Positions 23,069 to 34,542 of a DNA stretch of 64,000 nt are shown piece by piece (within the stretch, counting starts at the first letter, position 1; each line of letters begins with the position of its first letter). The notes under the pieces were generated by a model. That model saw only the letters and a list, made by a program, of their open reading frames with translations, ran no database searches and had not been told where the DNA came from. Position numbers and translations under genes: made by a program. Source of the stretch: Perkinsus olseni (taxonomy: Eukaryota; Perkinsozoa; Perkinsida); assembly GCA_013115125.1 (NCBI GenBank), contig JABANN010000038.1, forward strand, positions 1 through 64,000, in the 5' to 3' direction.

Positions 23069-25920
23069 CTACCAGCGGGGTTTCCTATAAAAGCCCGAGC
23101 CGTTCAGAATGCGTCGCTGCCGGGCTCCGCACGCACTAGTTCGGAGAATTCTCTGGGAGAGGAAGTCAACATAGGCCTTAGCGGCTTCCCTATTCGCGAT
23201 CATTTCGTCTTCTTCGTCATTTGGGCTCGCTATGTAGGTCTCGTAGAGCTTGGATGCACTCATGGTCAAAGTTGCGTCCTTGAGCGGGCGCCGCTGGGGC
23301 CCAGTGAAGCGTCCTGCTTTCGTACTCCCAGCGCTACTTTGTGGTGATCGGGTGTGGGGCAGGGCGACACCTCTCACTGAATAAGATATTGTGTGGGTGC
23401 CCTCGCGGGTCTCCTCATCTATGGGCGAATCATGAGCTACCAAGTCCCTGCCATCACGACCAGGCAACAGCTGATTCGCATCGGATTCCGTCACAAGATC
23501 GCCGAGGGAAGCCTGGCTGTTATTTGCCTCGAGAGGCTCTCCTATCCGAGGCTCATCAACATCAACCGCATCCTCGTTAGACGCCTCCGGGATACTTGCC
23601 AGCAGCAGCGAGGCCTGGCTACTCCCATGGGTAAGACCATTTCTGGAACCTGCCTCGACCCTACTGATGGCATCACTTATTATCCTCTCACTGCGTCTGC
23701 GCATCGACTCGGCTATAACCGATTTGAGGGCTACCGAGTTCTCGGTTGCGGGAGTCGTTGAGGCTTCCGACTCCTCAGCGGGTGCGGATACTGCGGATTC
23801 ATCAGCTGAGATGAAGCGCTCACGCACAGAACTCCCGGGCTCAGCCAACGGAACAGCTTCGGAATCGTCGGTCGCATTGGTTGTAACAGCTCTCCTCCTT
23901 GATCCGAGGTCGTGACTTGTGTCTCCCGAGGATGATACGCTGGCCATAAGGCTGCTGGCGAAAGCCGTCACGCTCGCGCCGAAGCTCTTGAAAACATTCC
24001 CCGACTCTACCGATAGCCCTTCATTGGACATGTCGTTGACTACCCGTCGCCCGGCAGGACTGTCGTCACCAATGCCGTCGTCATTGAATCCATTCGAGGC
24101 TTGGTTCACGGAACGTGACAGCGACGGCGGCACGCCCTCGTTATAGCCGCTGGCTACCGATGGGGCCAGGTTTCCTCTGTCCCAAACCCCCGGGACGCCT
24201 TCGGAACCACCGGCCTGCTGACCAGCTTTCGGCGCACACGGGAAGCCGCTACTGTTGAAAACACTGCTAGGTTGATCCGCCTTAGTGGAGTGAGCCAGAG
24301 CTTCGTCTGAAGCCGCCATGCTGAGGATGTTCCCGGACGCCTCAAGGCCGGACGCATTCCTCGCAAATGGCTCGAGAGTCGCCTCCGTCGAACGGAAGTC
24401 ACCGGTAGGATACTTATCCTTCATCCGCTCTGGACGACTTCTGCCGTCGAGTGACTTCCCCTTACCACTGCGCTTGAAGGATTTTGACAGAGAGTCAACG
24501 AAAAGTCGGGATGCACAGTGGCCATAAACAGAGGTCAGAGTTCTGCGGGCCACGGTGACCTGTCGTGACGCAGGCTTATCAAAGGGCCCCTTCCGTGTAG
24601 TCAACTTGGGCGACTGCTGGACTTGCGTCACTATGAGGCCGTTCGCGTTAGTGGAATGCGGTGGGCTCCGCTGCGACGCCGAAGGGGATAAGATTCTTGC
24701 AGGACTAACAGATCGTGGCGGGGTGACGCCTTTCTTTGAGCCAGCCGGACTACGGGACCGATCCGAAGGGCAGCTGTTCGCGGGCTCCTTTCCAGACGCC
24801 GCCACTTCCGGGGAGGATTCAGTGAGAACCGAACCTCCCTCACTACGGACCGCTACTCCCTTCCGACAAACGGTCCTCGGGTTGCCCTCAGCACGCAGAT
24901 GCCGCCTCTGCAGTTCTTGCGCGTGAGCGGTTTCCCTTTCTAGCTTAGCCCAAGCCTTCCGCACTTCCTCAACCCGCATTTCTCTGTACTGGAAGGGATG
25001 AGCCGCCCAGGCCGGGAACTGACCCTCTCCTCCATCTCCATGAGACTCGGGGCTTCTACTCGGCGGCAGCGATGCTGTCTTTGCTGCCTGAGGCTGGCTG
25101 CGGCCAATCAGCGAGCGAATTCCTTCAACTGTTCGACCACGGCCAACTAACAGCGGGCTTCTATCCACATTCGCGACCCTCTCCAGTACTACGCCCGTGG
25201 GTACTTTCCGGGGCACCTCAAGTGGCCGCTGCGGCGTAGGTCTGTCGACTGTCGGACTGGGGAGGCCCCATGGCTTGCCGTCGCGCTCCCGGCCAAGCCT
25301 CAGCTTCGGAGAGATAGGAAGCTCCTCCTTTGATTTCACCATAGGTTGTGACGGCTGCCGCACGGCCGGGGGTGGTGGCGATGCAGATCTGCCTCGCGGT
25401 TTCTCACGCTCCTTCAGCACATGGCAAGCCAGATTATTGAGGTAGCGGTCAATGTCGTGATCCAACCCTCTGAAGCGAGGACTCTCATTCATCGGAGGAG
25501 GAAGGCAACACCTACCTGGCCAACTGGCACATAGAGACAACCCGTGAGATTCTCTTCTCTCCTAGTGCGTCCATTGAGCCTCGACTGGATAGCAGACGCA
25601 GTAGAGACCGCAAGGCTATTCTGAAGAGGTCGTCCGCCTGGCGAAACGCGGAATTCCCTTTTTGGCTCGGAAAGTGGCTTCCGCTGCTATCCACTGCAAG
25701 CTTGACAGAGTGCCTAAGCGCCAATTGACGACTTAGCATTGGGCGGCCTTGAAAAGGCATACCCGTCGCATCGGCGCGCTCCGTCGATCGCCTCCTCAAG
25801 CCTCATCAATATCTTCTCCCGTCTCGCTGCTTCTTCGGCGGGTAAAAGGTGGGCACCAATCTCTCTCCTAACGTCGCGAGCGAGCATCGGGGACCCTCGT
25901 CGCGGGGGAGCGAAGGTCAT
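23069..25920 (-). CDS. large disordered Ser/Pro-rich protein
   Basis: Three exons. Exon 1 from the ATG at 25920 (MTFAPPRRGSPMLARDVRRE) holds a charged helix (LLPAEEAARREKILMRLEEA). A 69-nt intron leads to exon 2 (DDLFRIALRSLLRLLSSRGS), and a GTAGGT...CTTCAG intron to exon 3, which is open for about 790 codons. Exon 3 begins GLDHDIDRYLNNLACHVLKE and is then mostly low-complexity, rich in Ser, Pro, Arg and acidic residues, with many SP sites. It ends in a more ordered piece with LYETYIASPNDEEDEMIANR and a basic terminus. No recognised domain. It could be a cytoskeletal or basal-body scaffold, but nothing proves that. The long plus-strand ORFs opposite it are shadows. Confidence 0.65.
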
Positions 25921-26129
25921 CGGAACGAGACAGCGATAAACAACCCTACCATCGCTACGGCCTGCGTCTCAGGAGCGGCGTCCTGCTCCGAGGGGCCGAC
26001 ATGAGAGAGAGATTTCTGACCTCTGCGACTTTTCAGCCGCCATAGCGGCGCATGACTACGGATGTTATGCGAACGCGACAACACAGCCGAATGAAAAACG
26101 TAACGATACGTTACAACTCAGCAGGCCTC

Positions 26130-27613
26130 TCAACGTCTGCGGCGTCTATCACCGTCTTTCCTACGTTCCTCGGAATTCCTCATGAGGATGACCAGAATTC
26201 GGACCTGAAAAGACCCCACGGGAGCACGACTGAAGCCATGTGCTCACCAGAGCGGACAACAGTCTCGGCATATTCCCGCACGGAAGTGATACGAGATGAA
26301 AAACAGAACGAATGCCCTCAGCATTTGCTAACGAACCGTGGGTCAGCAATGGAAGCTATTTGAGCCCTATCGCGTAGGTCAGATGAGCCGACCGGTGAGG
26401 AGCAGATTGAGCAGTTCTTACGAAGATGGCGACGAGGTCGGTGTAGAGCTCTCCAGCTGCCTTGATAGGGTCTCTATAACCACTGTAGAAAGACTCGATG
26501 GCCACTTGGGTATCGAGTAGGACGTAACCCATGAAGACCAGCAGCAGTCCGTACAAGTTCAGGTTGAATACCTGAGATGTGGTTCATACAACTCCCGAAT
26601 CTGGTAAGAGATACTACCAGATTGGAGCGGAAGAAGATGTTCCCTAGGTTGACCAAGGCCATATACAGCATCACCGAGCTCAAGATTGAGCCTAGGTAAA
26701 GCCACTCTCGTCTGCGCGAGAATCTGAGGACAGATCTTCACAGCCTTCGGAGTGTTCTAGGGTTACTACATGGCACAGGCTGAGAGGCAGGCGAAGATGG
26801 CCAATGTGCCGTAGAAGGCTGTCATCAGAAGATCAGGATCAACCTACAGCAAACCGCCCTACGGTAACGAAATTGCCGTCATACCGAGCTCTCGTTCACG
26901 CTCAAGCACCAGCAGCCGACTCGCCATCCAGACTCTGAGGGCCTATGGAACTCAGTGAGTTCCATAGGCCCAGTGAGTTCAACTCACCGCCATCGAGTAG
27001 TAGATGAGAGGTCCCAAGGAAACTCCCTTCAGAAAGGCGAAGCCTGCGAACATAGCCAAACGCTTCGGGTCGATACGGTCACTGTACGGGTCAGTTGTGT
27101 ACATCGACCCCATCAGAAGGGCTATGGACATGATCGCGGTTATGAAAGAACCGATTTGAGCTACCTGCAATCATCAACCGGAATAAAAAGCGCCACTTTC
27201 CCACCGCCAAACCGGCAGTACTACCTGTACATGGAACCAGCAGCCAGCGGCTGTGCACGCCACACCAATGGTCAGGATCCCGTATCTGATATCAGCTGAT
27301 GAGTCGCAGCTTGTAAGATGCGAAGGCTAGTTTATATTTGTCGTTAAAAAGTCGTGTCCGAATTCTCCCCAGGCCGCTCAGGAGCAGCCAGTACAGACGC
27401 CCACTGAAGAACATTTTTCCTGCTTCCCAGCTGAGTCTCCTATTTGTCGCAGAAGCTCATCTCACTATACCATCCCAACAAGACTCACATCTTCTGCAAA
27501 TGCTTCCTAGCTGGAGCGTCCAAAGGCTTGAAGCTGAGAACCGCCGACGGGTTGAACCTCGACGCGGTGTTGAAGATATTCGTGAAATTTTGCATTCCAA
27601 AAGTACTGCCCAT
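26130..27613 (-). CDS. Bax inhibitor-1 family membrane protein
   Basis: Multi-exon gene from the ATG complementary to 27611-27613 (MGSTFGMQNFTNIFNTASRF, then LDAPARKHLQK) to the TGA at 26130-26132. Family landmarks in order: RLAMFAGFAFLKGVSLGPLI (about 27010-27070), VDPDLLMTAFYGTLAIFACL (about 26780-26843), SSVMLYMALVNLGNIFF (about 26640-26680), YGLLLVFMGYVLLDTQVAIE (about 26500-26555), then ELYTDLVAIF joined over a long intron to VRILVILMRNSEERRKDG. This gives about seven membrane helices and a basic C-terminus, as in BI-1/TMBIM proteins, which regulate ER calcium and cell-death sensitivity. The exon around 27170-27440 is not resolved in detail. One intron carries a perfect hairpin (separate entry). 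Confidence 0.85.
26935..26987 (-). repeat. 53-nt hairpin module at an intron donor
   Basis: Within the 144-nt intron 26844-26987 of the BI-1 gene, the first 53 nt (minus strand) start GTGAGTT and end CCTCAG. They consist of a 7-bp inverted repeat (GTGAGTT/AACTCAC, one-base loop) followed by 16-nt perfect arms (26956-26971 and 26939-26954) around one base. The element begins exactly at the 5' splice site. Confidence 0.85.
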
Positions 27614-27960
27614 AGAAAAGAAGGATACCGAGGGATGCAGTCCGAACAGCACAACACAACTGTTCACCAGTAAGCAACATCAACCGCGGTATATGAACAC
27701 CACTTGCATCACCATTCACCAATTACTGCAACAGGAAAAATCCGGAGGGCACCAAACGCTCGACGGACGATCAGCAGCACATCCCGCCTCTCTTGCATCT
27801 CCTCGCTCCAGAACGGCAACGCCCTTGAGATTGCTTCTCGGACTCGGATTCGATGCCCGAAATACCTAAGCAGAGGAGTCATATGATGTGTGGAATGCAT
27901 AGAAGACAGAAACCGTCGAATGGTCTACGACGTCCCACTGAGTCAAGTTTTTTCTAGACT
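27614..27960. other. intergenic, no gene recognised
   Basis: Short ORFs on both strands without recognisable features, between the 5' end of the BI-1 gene and the 3' end of the next minus-strand gene. Confidence 0.4.
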
Positions 27961-28488
27961 TCAGATGATAACCCGAGAACGTAGGAGAGTATTGACAACC
28001 GACTCCCTATCACCGTAAGGATTCGGAAATGCTCCGTCATAGTAGTTACCGTACGCTGCGCCCGCAGTAGCTACAGTGGCATAAGTCGGATACCTACGAT
28101 GACACATAAACGCGTGGCTGTCGCTGCAGACACTCACCCGTACGGAGCAGCGTAGTGCGGCTGCCCATAGACTGCGGTATGCTGCGGTTGCTGGTGAGCT
28201 GCAAAGGCAGTCCCTGGATGAGCAACGTAAGTGTACTCAGCGGGTGAACGCCCCGAAACTTGGGTCCTAAGAAGCGGCTCATCCCGACCGCCGATATTCA
28301 AAATATCGCTACTGCCGGTCCTCATCTTCAGAAACTCCATGTGACGGGTGTGAGGGGTTGAGCTGGTTGCTGAGAAAAGACCAAAAATCAATTCCAAAAA
28401 TTTGTTCTTACCCGAGCCCGCACTACCTCGTACCGACCACGGTATAAACCGGAGTCGGATTCGCCGTATTCGGAGCGGCGCTTGACAT
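27961..28488 (-). CDS. small Tyr/Ala/Pro-rich hypothetical protein
   Basis: Three exons with compatible phase. The ATG complementary to 28486-28488 gives MSSAAPNTANPTPVYTVV; an intron starting GTACGA leads to TSSTPHTRHMEFLKMRTGSS, ILNIGGRDEPLLRTQVSGRS and a Tyr/His/Gln-rich run (HQQPQHTAVYGQPHYAAPYG); a GTGAGT...TAG intron leads to YPTYATVATAGAAYGNYYDG and the TGA at 27961-27963. About 140 residues, no signal peptide or membrane helix. The composition resembles small disordered RNA-associated proteins and the neighbour at 29.5-29.8 kb. Unknown function. Confidence 0.55.
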
Positions 28489-29502
28489 TAAAAGGCGGTA
28501 TCAAGTCAACTGAGCGGATCCAGACCGCACTGGAGTGACATAGTTATTGTGGTCCAGAAGCGCTCACTTATTATGATCATTTCCCGTTATCATGAGTAAC
28601 GCATGACTAGCGCCGAGTGGCGGGGACCCGCGATTCTAAGTTCTCCGCGGAGCCCCTCGGCAACAGAAACTTCCCGTCTTGTGCCGACGAGTATCTTCAA
28701 ATTCCCCGGCTTCCCTCCTGGTCCCGACATCCCGGTCTCCCTCCACGTTCACGGAGATGCCTAGCACAATCTGATCCCCGCGAAAAAGCTGCGACGGGTT
28801 ACTTAGTCATCAGAAGACCCAGACACGTACACTACGGCGAGGTAGTTTCAGAGTCGCTCGGTGACCGATGCAGCAGACCCTCGGGGCCAAACAGAGTGCA
28901 CCGTCGTAATGCCCTTATCCTGAAGAGTTTCGACAAAAGGTTCAACACCTAGCAAGCTTGTACTGTTGCGCCAAATTCGGACTGGTAGTATCGATCCGTA
29001 GACACTGAGGATCTCCTCTAGCTCCTGTCCTAATCCTGTGCTAATCCAAGTCTCACTCGTGTGACACACTGTGTCCCAGGAAAACCGTCTAACCGGCCAA
29101 AAACTTGAGGGCGAAAGGGCTTTGATTGATCCACGGATTTCTAACCAGAAACGAAGATAGAAACTAGATTGATCGCGAAAGCGAGCTGAACCATCCCAGC
29201 ATTACGACGCTTCCCCGGTCCCGGAGCTCCCATATCTCTAGACGAATGAATTGATAAGACGACACCAAGAAATGAGGACGAAAAATCGTCAAGCACAGCA
29301 GTGCCAAATTCATGCCTTTCACAACCAACGAACGTCAGCAACAGCCGGCACTTCTCCGCTTAGTTCCTCTATTACTACTAACTTTCAGCCCGTCGATATG
29401 CCTGGAAGGTGAGCTGAAGTGCGTTCGACCGGGCACGCCATTTCTATCATCCTGGTCCGTCTCAATCCCCGTTATACCTGAGCGCTGGATAAGGCATCTC
29501 GC
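28489..29502. other. no gene recognised
   Basis: Scattered short ORFs on both strands; none has splice-compatible partners or family resemblance. Confidence 0.35.
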
Positions 29503-29815
29503 TCAAAGCAAAGTGCTCTCACCGAAGTTAGAAATACCGAAGCTGTCACTGTATGCCATCGTCCGGGACGGCGATGAGCCAGGATACTCAGGTCCACCGG
29601 TAAAGATCTGCGGCGGTACAGCGCTATAAGACTCGTGAAACCACCTGAAGCTCGGCGATGAGCGAGGGAAGTCGCCCCATGCTCACAGACACTGGCGCCG
29701 CCTGCGGCTGGGAGTAATATGGAGTTCCAGCCAGTTGCTCTCTTACGCACTGTGATGGAGGAGTTACTTGAAACGTAGGATGCTCGCCTGGTCGAGGATG
29801 AGAAGGTGTCGCCAT
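29503..29815 (-). CDS. small Pro/Tyr/Ser-rich hypothetical protein
   Basis: The ATG complementary to 29813-29815 starts MATPSHPRPGEHPTFQVTPP. An approximately 44-48-nt intron ending CTTCAG is needed to reach the frame ESYSAVPPQIFTGGPEYPGS, which ends TLL-TGA at 29503-29505. The donor is a weak GTCTGT or neighbouring GT, so this junction is tentative. About 85-90 residues, disordered composition similar to the gene at 27961-28488; the two could be distant duplicates. No function assigned. Confidence 0.4.
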
Positions 29816-30175
29816 GCAGAACCGGAGAACAACCCTTCCAAGGATCACGGAATTAACAAACACGGCAACCCTTATGGCTCAACACAAACTGCTTAGCAGT
29901 TCACTCCGATGAAAACTAACCAATGTTGAACCATACCAATCGCTGCGCTACTCAACTTTACGCAGAAACCAACGGCAGGAGAGGCGAAGGGCAACAAAGG
30001 AAATGGAATATCATCAGTACAATAACGGTAGCTTGCTAATCGTATCACTAGGAATAGGATCAGCTTGTATTAACTCTAAATCATCTTGACAGAAGCTATT
30101 CTGCCTCCAGGTTCTCCAGCAACATCAACCTCCCTTAGGGCGGCGAATGACGAAGTTGAAGGGAGGTAAGACGAC
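29816..30175. other. intergenic, 3' side of the V-ATPase gene
   Basis: AT-richer sequence (around 29880-30110) without ORFs of note; likely the 3' UTR of the proteolipid gene and the promoter of the small gene downstream on the same strand. Confidence 0.45.
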
Positions 30176-30805
30176 TTACTGGGGAGCGAAGGAGCTGCAG
30201 AGACCGGCACCCTTCTCAGTGGCGGTGGAGGCGACAACGAGGCCAACAATGAGACCGTAAAGACCCAGTGCTTCGGCGAAAATCAAGATAAGGATCATAC
30301 CGACGAAAAGCTTGGGCTGCTGAGCGTTGGCACGGACACCAGAATCACCGACAATACCGATGGCCAAACCGGCAGCCAAGGAGGAGAGACCGACAGTCAA
30401 ACCGGCACCTAATGAGAAACAAAATGAGCGAATTCACACAGAATCGGTGAAATTGACTTACCAAGGTGGGCGTAGCCAGAGTACTGAGAGTAGGTGGCGG
30501 GGGTATCCATCTTACCGTTAATAATAACGGAAGTGATAAGACCGTAGATACCCAACACACCGGCCATAACGACGGGAATGATAGATCGCATCACGAGATC
30601 AGGCCTCATAACACCCATGGAGCAGATACCGACACCGGACTTGGCGGTACCTGGAGAGACTGAAGTGAACCGAGCCGGGGAGAGAATTTAACTTACCGTA
30701 GGCGGCACCGAGGTTGGCAAAACTGATGGCGGCAGTGATACCCATGAAGCCAAAGAAGGCGGAGCTGGGCTCGCAAGCGGCAAGAGCGGTAGAAGCAGCG
30801 AACAT
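30176..30805 (-). CDS. V-type H+-ATPase 16-kDa proteolipid subunit c
   Basis: Three exons with exact phase: 30805-30697, 30650-30462 and 30408-30176; introns of 46 and 53 nt with GTAAGT donors. About 176 residues with four membrane helices. Family blocks: [54 protein letters not shown], then [40 protein letters not shown] and [15 protein letters not shown], where the Glu in helix 4 is the proton carrier. It forms the rotating c ring that moves protons into vacuolar compartments. Codons strongly favour C- or T-ending forms (GGT, GTC, ATC), unlike neighbours, as expected for high expression. Confidence 0.96.
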
Positions 30806-32902
30806 ATCCACTAGTAAGTCGTTAAAGAAAAAACTTGAACTGATGAGACGACGTGAGAACGAGAAATGGATAGCTTCGCTGAGCTAAGGTAGCCCGAACA
30901 CAAAAACCGCAGTTTAACACTGGGAAAGAATCTTCAAGGCCATGCTCATGTAGATGTCTCAGCGGCCGAAGACTCACCAGTCTGGGCATCACCCTGAGCT
31001 CAAAAAACATGCTGAGCATCTTCGCAAGTGTGCCTACAACTGTGTCGGAAGAGACGGGTTGTGGAGCTGGCCGGTGACTATCATCACCGCCGAGATAGAA
31101 GGTCCTGAAAAAAAGCGGAAAAACAAACCACGGCTGTTGTCACCGTACCTAGACTCTTGCCAGTCTTCACCCACAACGGGAACCGTATGCATCAGCCCTC
31201 GCCACAGATCTTCACGGGCCGCCGATGGTGCCAGACCCACACCCTCACAATCTCACAAAAGACACGAGACGCTCCGAACGCAGAACATACGAGCTAACCA
31301 CATTACAGAGATAAGTCCTATCGGAGAGACGCAGACACTTGACGATCTGAGAGCCACAAGGAGACTCGAAGAGAAGTCCCAGCTCATCTACCAACGTACC
31401 CGCTCTTGCAACTCCCTTGTATTAGCATCGGGAAGGGGCAACTCAGGCGGCGGACGTCCACCTCGACGAAGGGGAGCTACACGGTCAGTGGCCGAGAAGA
31501 AGGAATACGGGTAATCCGATGGCACACCACGAGACCACGACATGACCGCCGAGCTACGGCTAAAGATAAGCTGAATAGTGGAAACGGCTATTTGAGTAAA
31601 TGCAAGAGTCCAAGATTTCACTTCTTGACGATCTTGGCCGATCCCGGCAGAATCCCCCTCAAGGATGTCTCCTCGGCTGCGTAGAAACCCGAACGCCCCG
31701 ACTTGAGCCGACGCTGTGCTCATCGGATGGATTGGAAGGGTGGGACCCTCATTGGACAGATGTCTAGGGTTTTGTGCTCGCTGTGCGGTGCCACTTCGTC
31801 GAAACGTATTGCCGAGAGCTTTTTCTATCGTAATGGAAGCGTTCGATTTTTTCGCAGTCGTTTGACGCGATGTCTAGGACTTAGAGTAGATATTGCGCGG
31901 GTGAAACCTCACCCCGAATGCTTGCGATCACGCTGGCGGCTGTCAAGGGGGTCCCGGGTTGGTCGCTGCGCTCGCACGCTTATTCGCTCGACCGTCGAGC
32001 ATTCTTCCCTTCACACTGGTCATTGCAGCAGCTGCAGTGCAGCTTCGTTGCGACTGTTGAAGAGCGAGGTTTGGACAGGCGGTACTATAGCAATGTGTTG
32101 TTGTTAGAAACCTGTTGTTACCACCAGGTTGTGTCACGGGCGGTACTTAGTACGCGGTGCTTGAGTATTGATCTACACATTAACGCCAATCACGAGTCAG
32201 CTCGGCTTTTCTCTGGGGTATTTCTCAATACTAATACACACTTTCTCAGTCGAAGAACTCCCCGCACTGAATGGGTGGATGGAGAGATTTCTGTCCAGCG
32301 CTCAAAAAACATTAAAAAGGAACTCGGCTGTTTGGCGACTTCGACTTCGAGGGTGTGAGCTGCCAAGATGGTGACGATTTGGATGGCTTTGAACTTGAAA
32401 CCTTCGACCGAGGTACCGGTACAAGCTGGCCATCGTATCGGTTGATTCAACGTGCTTCTTACTCGTCCCAATGTTCCCATGCCGAGTCTCTGCTCCAACT
32501 CCCTTCGGCCTCCTCCGATTTTGTAATCACCTGCTGCTCGTTGTCCAGGCTGCAACCGTCTCTATGAACGACATTATCGGGGTGTGATCTCGCGATTGTA
32601 ACTTCAGTCCAGCAGGAGATTTTCCGTCTTCGAGCTTGCGTGATTCATCGCGATAAAACCCGTCTCGCTGTGGAGTGTTGGTCAATTGCGTTTGTAGTAC
32701 GATAGTCGGCAGCTCGAAAGGTCGTCGCTACGGGATCAATGGGCTGTAAGCTTTCGTGATCAACCAGATGGTTATCCGGGAGCAAGGAGTGCACCCGTAT
32801 GAACGCCTTCCTGCCCCCGGATTAGTTTCCTAGCGTTATTTGGTGCCGCGGGTCATTGATGGGAATAAAAAACGGGAGGTCCTCAGTTTCTCCTTTGCCA
32901 TC
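30806..32902. other. low coding signal upstream of V-ATPase and the RS gene
   Basis: Includes the divergent promoter side of the proteolipid gene. Plus ORFs at 30954-31514 and 31703-32358 show no family resemblance; the stretch MSRVLCSLCGATSSKRIAES near 31760 could be an exon but I found no partner. Confidence 0.35.
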
Positions 32903-34270
32903 ATGACTCGTAGTGAGTCCCCCGATGATCGCAGAAGGAGGCGTTCCAGCAGGGATGACCGCGATAGGCCCTCTCGCTCCGGTCGCCGAGGTAATGAGGT
33001 TGAGATCGGTCCTGCTAGGCATCAGGGCCTCAGGTGAAAACTCGTCGCCCAGTACACGCCGGGATCGCTCCGAAGACAGGGGTCGCAGAGAGAGGCGGCG
33101 AAGCCGGTCGGCTAGTCGTGATCGGCGCCACTCCAGTAGACGCCACGAAGAGCGTCCTAGAGATGATAGAGAAGTCAGCCCGAGGGAGAGAAGGGACGAC
33201 GAGCGCAGACCGGGGGGTGACAGAAGAGACGTAGAGGAAAGGGTATCGGAGGAGAACCGAGAGCACCACCGCGACAGAAGGGAGGCTTCAGACCGTCGCA
33301 GAGACGAACATGAGTATGTTCTCTGTGACAACAGCCAGCCGTAACTCTTGTCTGTCTCGACCTCAGGGAGAGTCCGAGGCAGCCTCCTCCGAGGATTGAA
33401 CGTAGGGGACCTTTCACTCCGTTCAGTGGGGGCAAAGGCAGCGGCAAAGGATACTGGGGAAAGGGCAGGTCAGAGGCTTCCCCTGCTTGTCTTGGATCTA
33501 TCGTAGCTGAGAAGAGTTTTGGTATCTCTTTTCAATGCGAGTTCCTCACTCGTTCCGTTGCTCGCTAGCTCCGTGAATACAAAATGCGCCGAGTAGTCGC
33601 GTTCGATCTTGCAACTGATCTTCTGTGTCCGACTAGATTCGGGGACAGTCCCTTCGGCAAAGGCAAAGGGAAGGGATTCGGCGGTAAGGGCTGGTCCAGT
33701 GGCTCAAGGGGCTTCGTTTGGAAGCATGACAAATTCGAGGAGGAGATGAAGGCAGCAGATGAAGCACCGGCAGACGAGAAAGAGCCTGAGAATAAAGAGG
33801 TAGTGAGGGTAGGGAGGAGTTCGGGTTGGGGGAAACCGCGTAGCGGCCTTCTCCCGTTACTCCCCCGGCGTTATCCGTTAGCCTCGATGGGCCGCCTAAG
33901 TTTGAACGGTTCATTATTCTCAGTCGCCGAAGGAGACCTCTCCGGCTCCTACTCCGGGAAGCAAGCCGATCAAGTTCGATCTCTATGCTGAGAAGCTGGA
34001 TGAGAATGTCGTTCAGGCTGTGTTAGACAACGTCAGAGAGAGAATTGATAAGTAGCGAACATCGGTTTGCGCTTTTTTGAGATTTTCTCACACAGACGTC
34101 GTGAAGTTATGAAGCAGAAGAGGGAGGAACGCGATGCCGAGATCAAAAGAATGATCGAGGCAGGAGAGGACCCCTTCGCCAAAAGACCGCGGGAAGGTTA
34201 TAAGGGGTTGTATGCATCTACCGTTGAATATGGAAGCAGTTCGAACGCCCTATCAGTCCGTAGGCCTTGA
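32903..34270 (+). CDS. RS-rich protein with Gly-Lys tracts, probable splicing-related
   Basis: The ATG at 32903 starts MTRSESPDDRRRRRSSRDDR. A GTAATG...CTCAG intron joins to a long Arg/Ser/Asp/Glu region (RRERRRSRSASRDRRHSSRR). Further phase-consistent introns lead to PRQPPPRIERRGPFTPFSGG plus GKGSGKGYWGKG, then GKGKGKGFGGKGWSSGSRGF with VWKHDKFEEEMKAADEA, then IKFDLYAEKLDENVVQAVLD and finally REVMKQKREERDAEIKRMIE, AGEDPFAKRPREGYKG and a TGA at 34268-34270. Alternating RS/RD repeats are typical of SR-type splicing cofactors; no RRM or PWI domain is visible. The short ordered pieces near the end may mediate binding. Nuclear RNA-processing role inferred from composition. Confidence 0.6.
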
Positions 34271-34542
34271 TGGGATCCACCGTTCTCTTCCGTTTTCTGG
34301 GCGCACGTCGTGCGTCGCCCGATACGACACATTCTCTCAATATAGCCATCAACACTATGCGCTGCTTCGTCATAATTACTGATCAACCATGTAGGAGTGT
34401 GTTCATTGTTATCCTATAGACCATAATTTTCACCAAGGCATGGGTCTATAAGTGGGTACGTATGAGGAACAGCGTTACTCAACAGCAGACGTTGCGCTAG
34501 TTGTGAGCGCGTCTTGTGCGCGTCACGGCAGTGCCTGCACGC
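34271..34542. promoter_or_regulatory. spacer between two RS-rich genes
   Basis: No ORF of note. It should contain the terminator region of the upstream gene and the promoter of the downstream gene, unless the two form one transcription unit. Confidence 0.35.
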
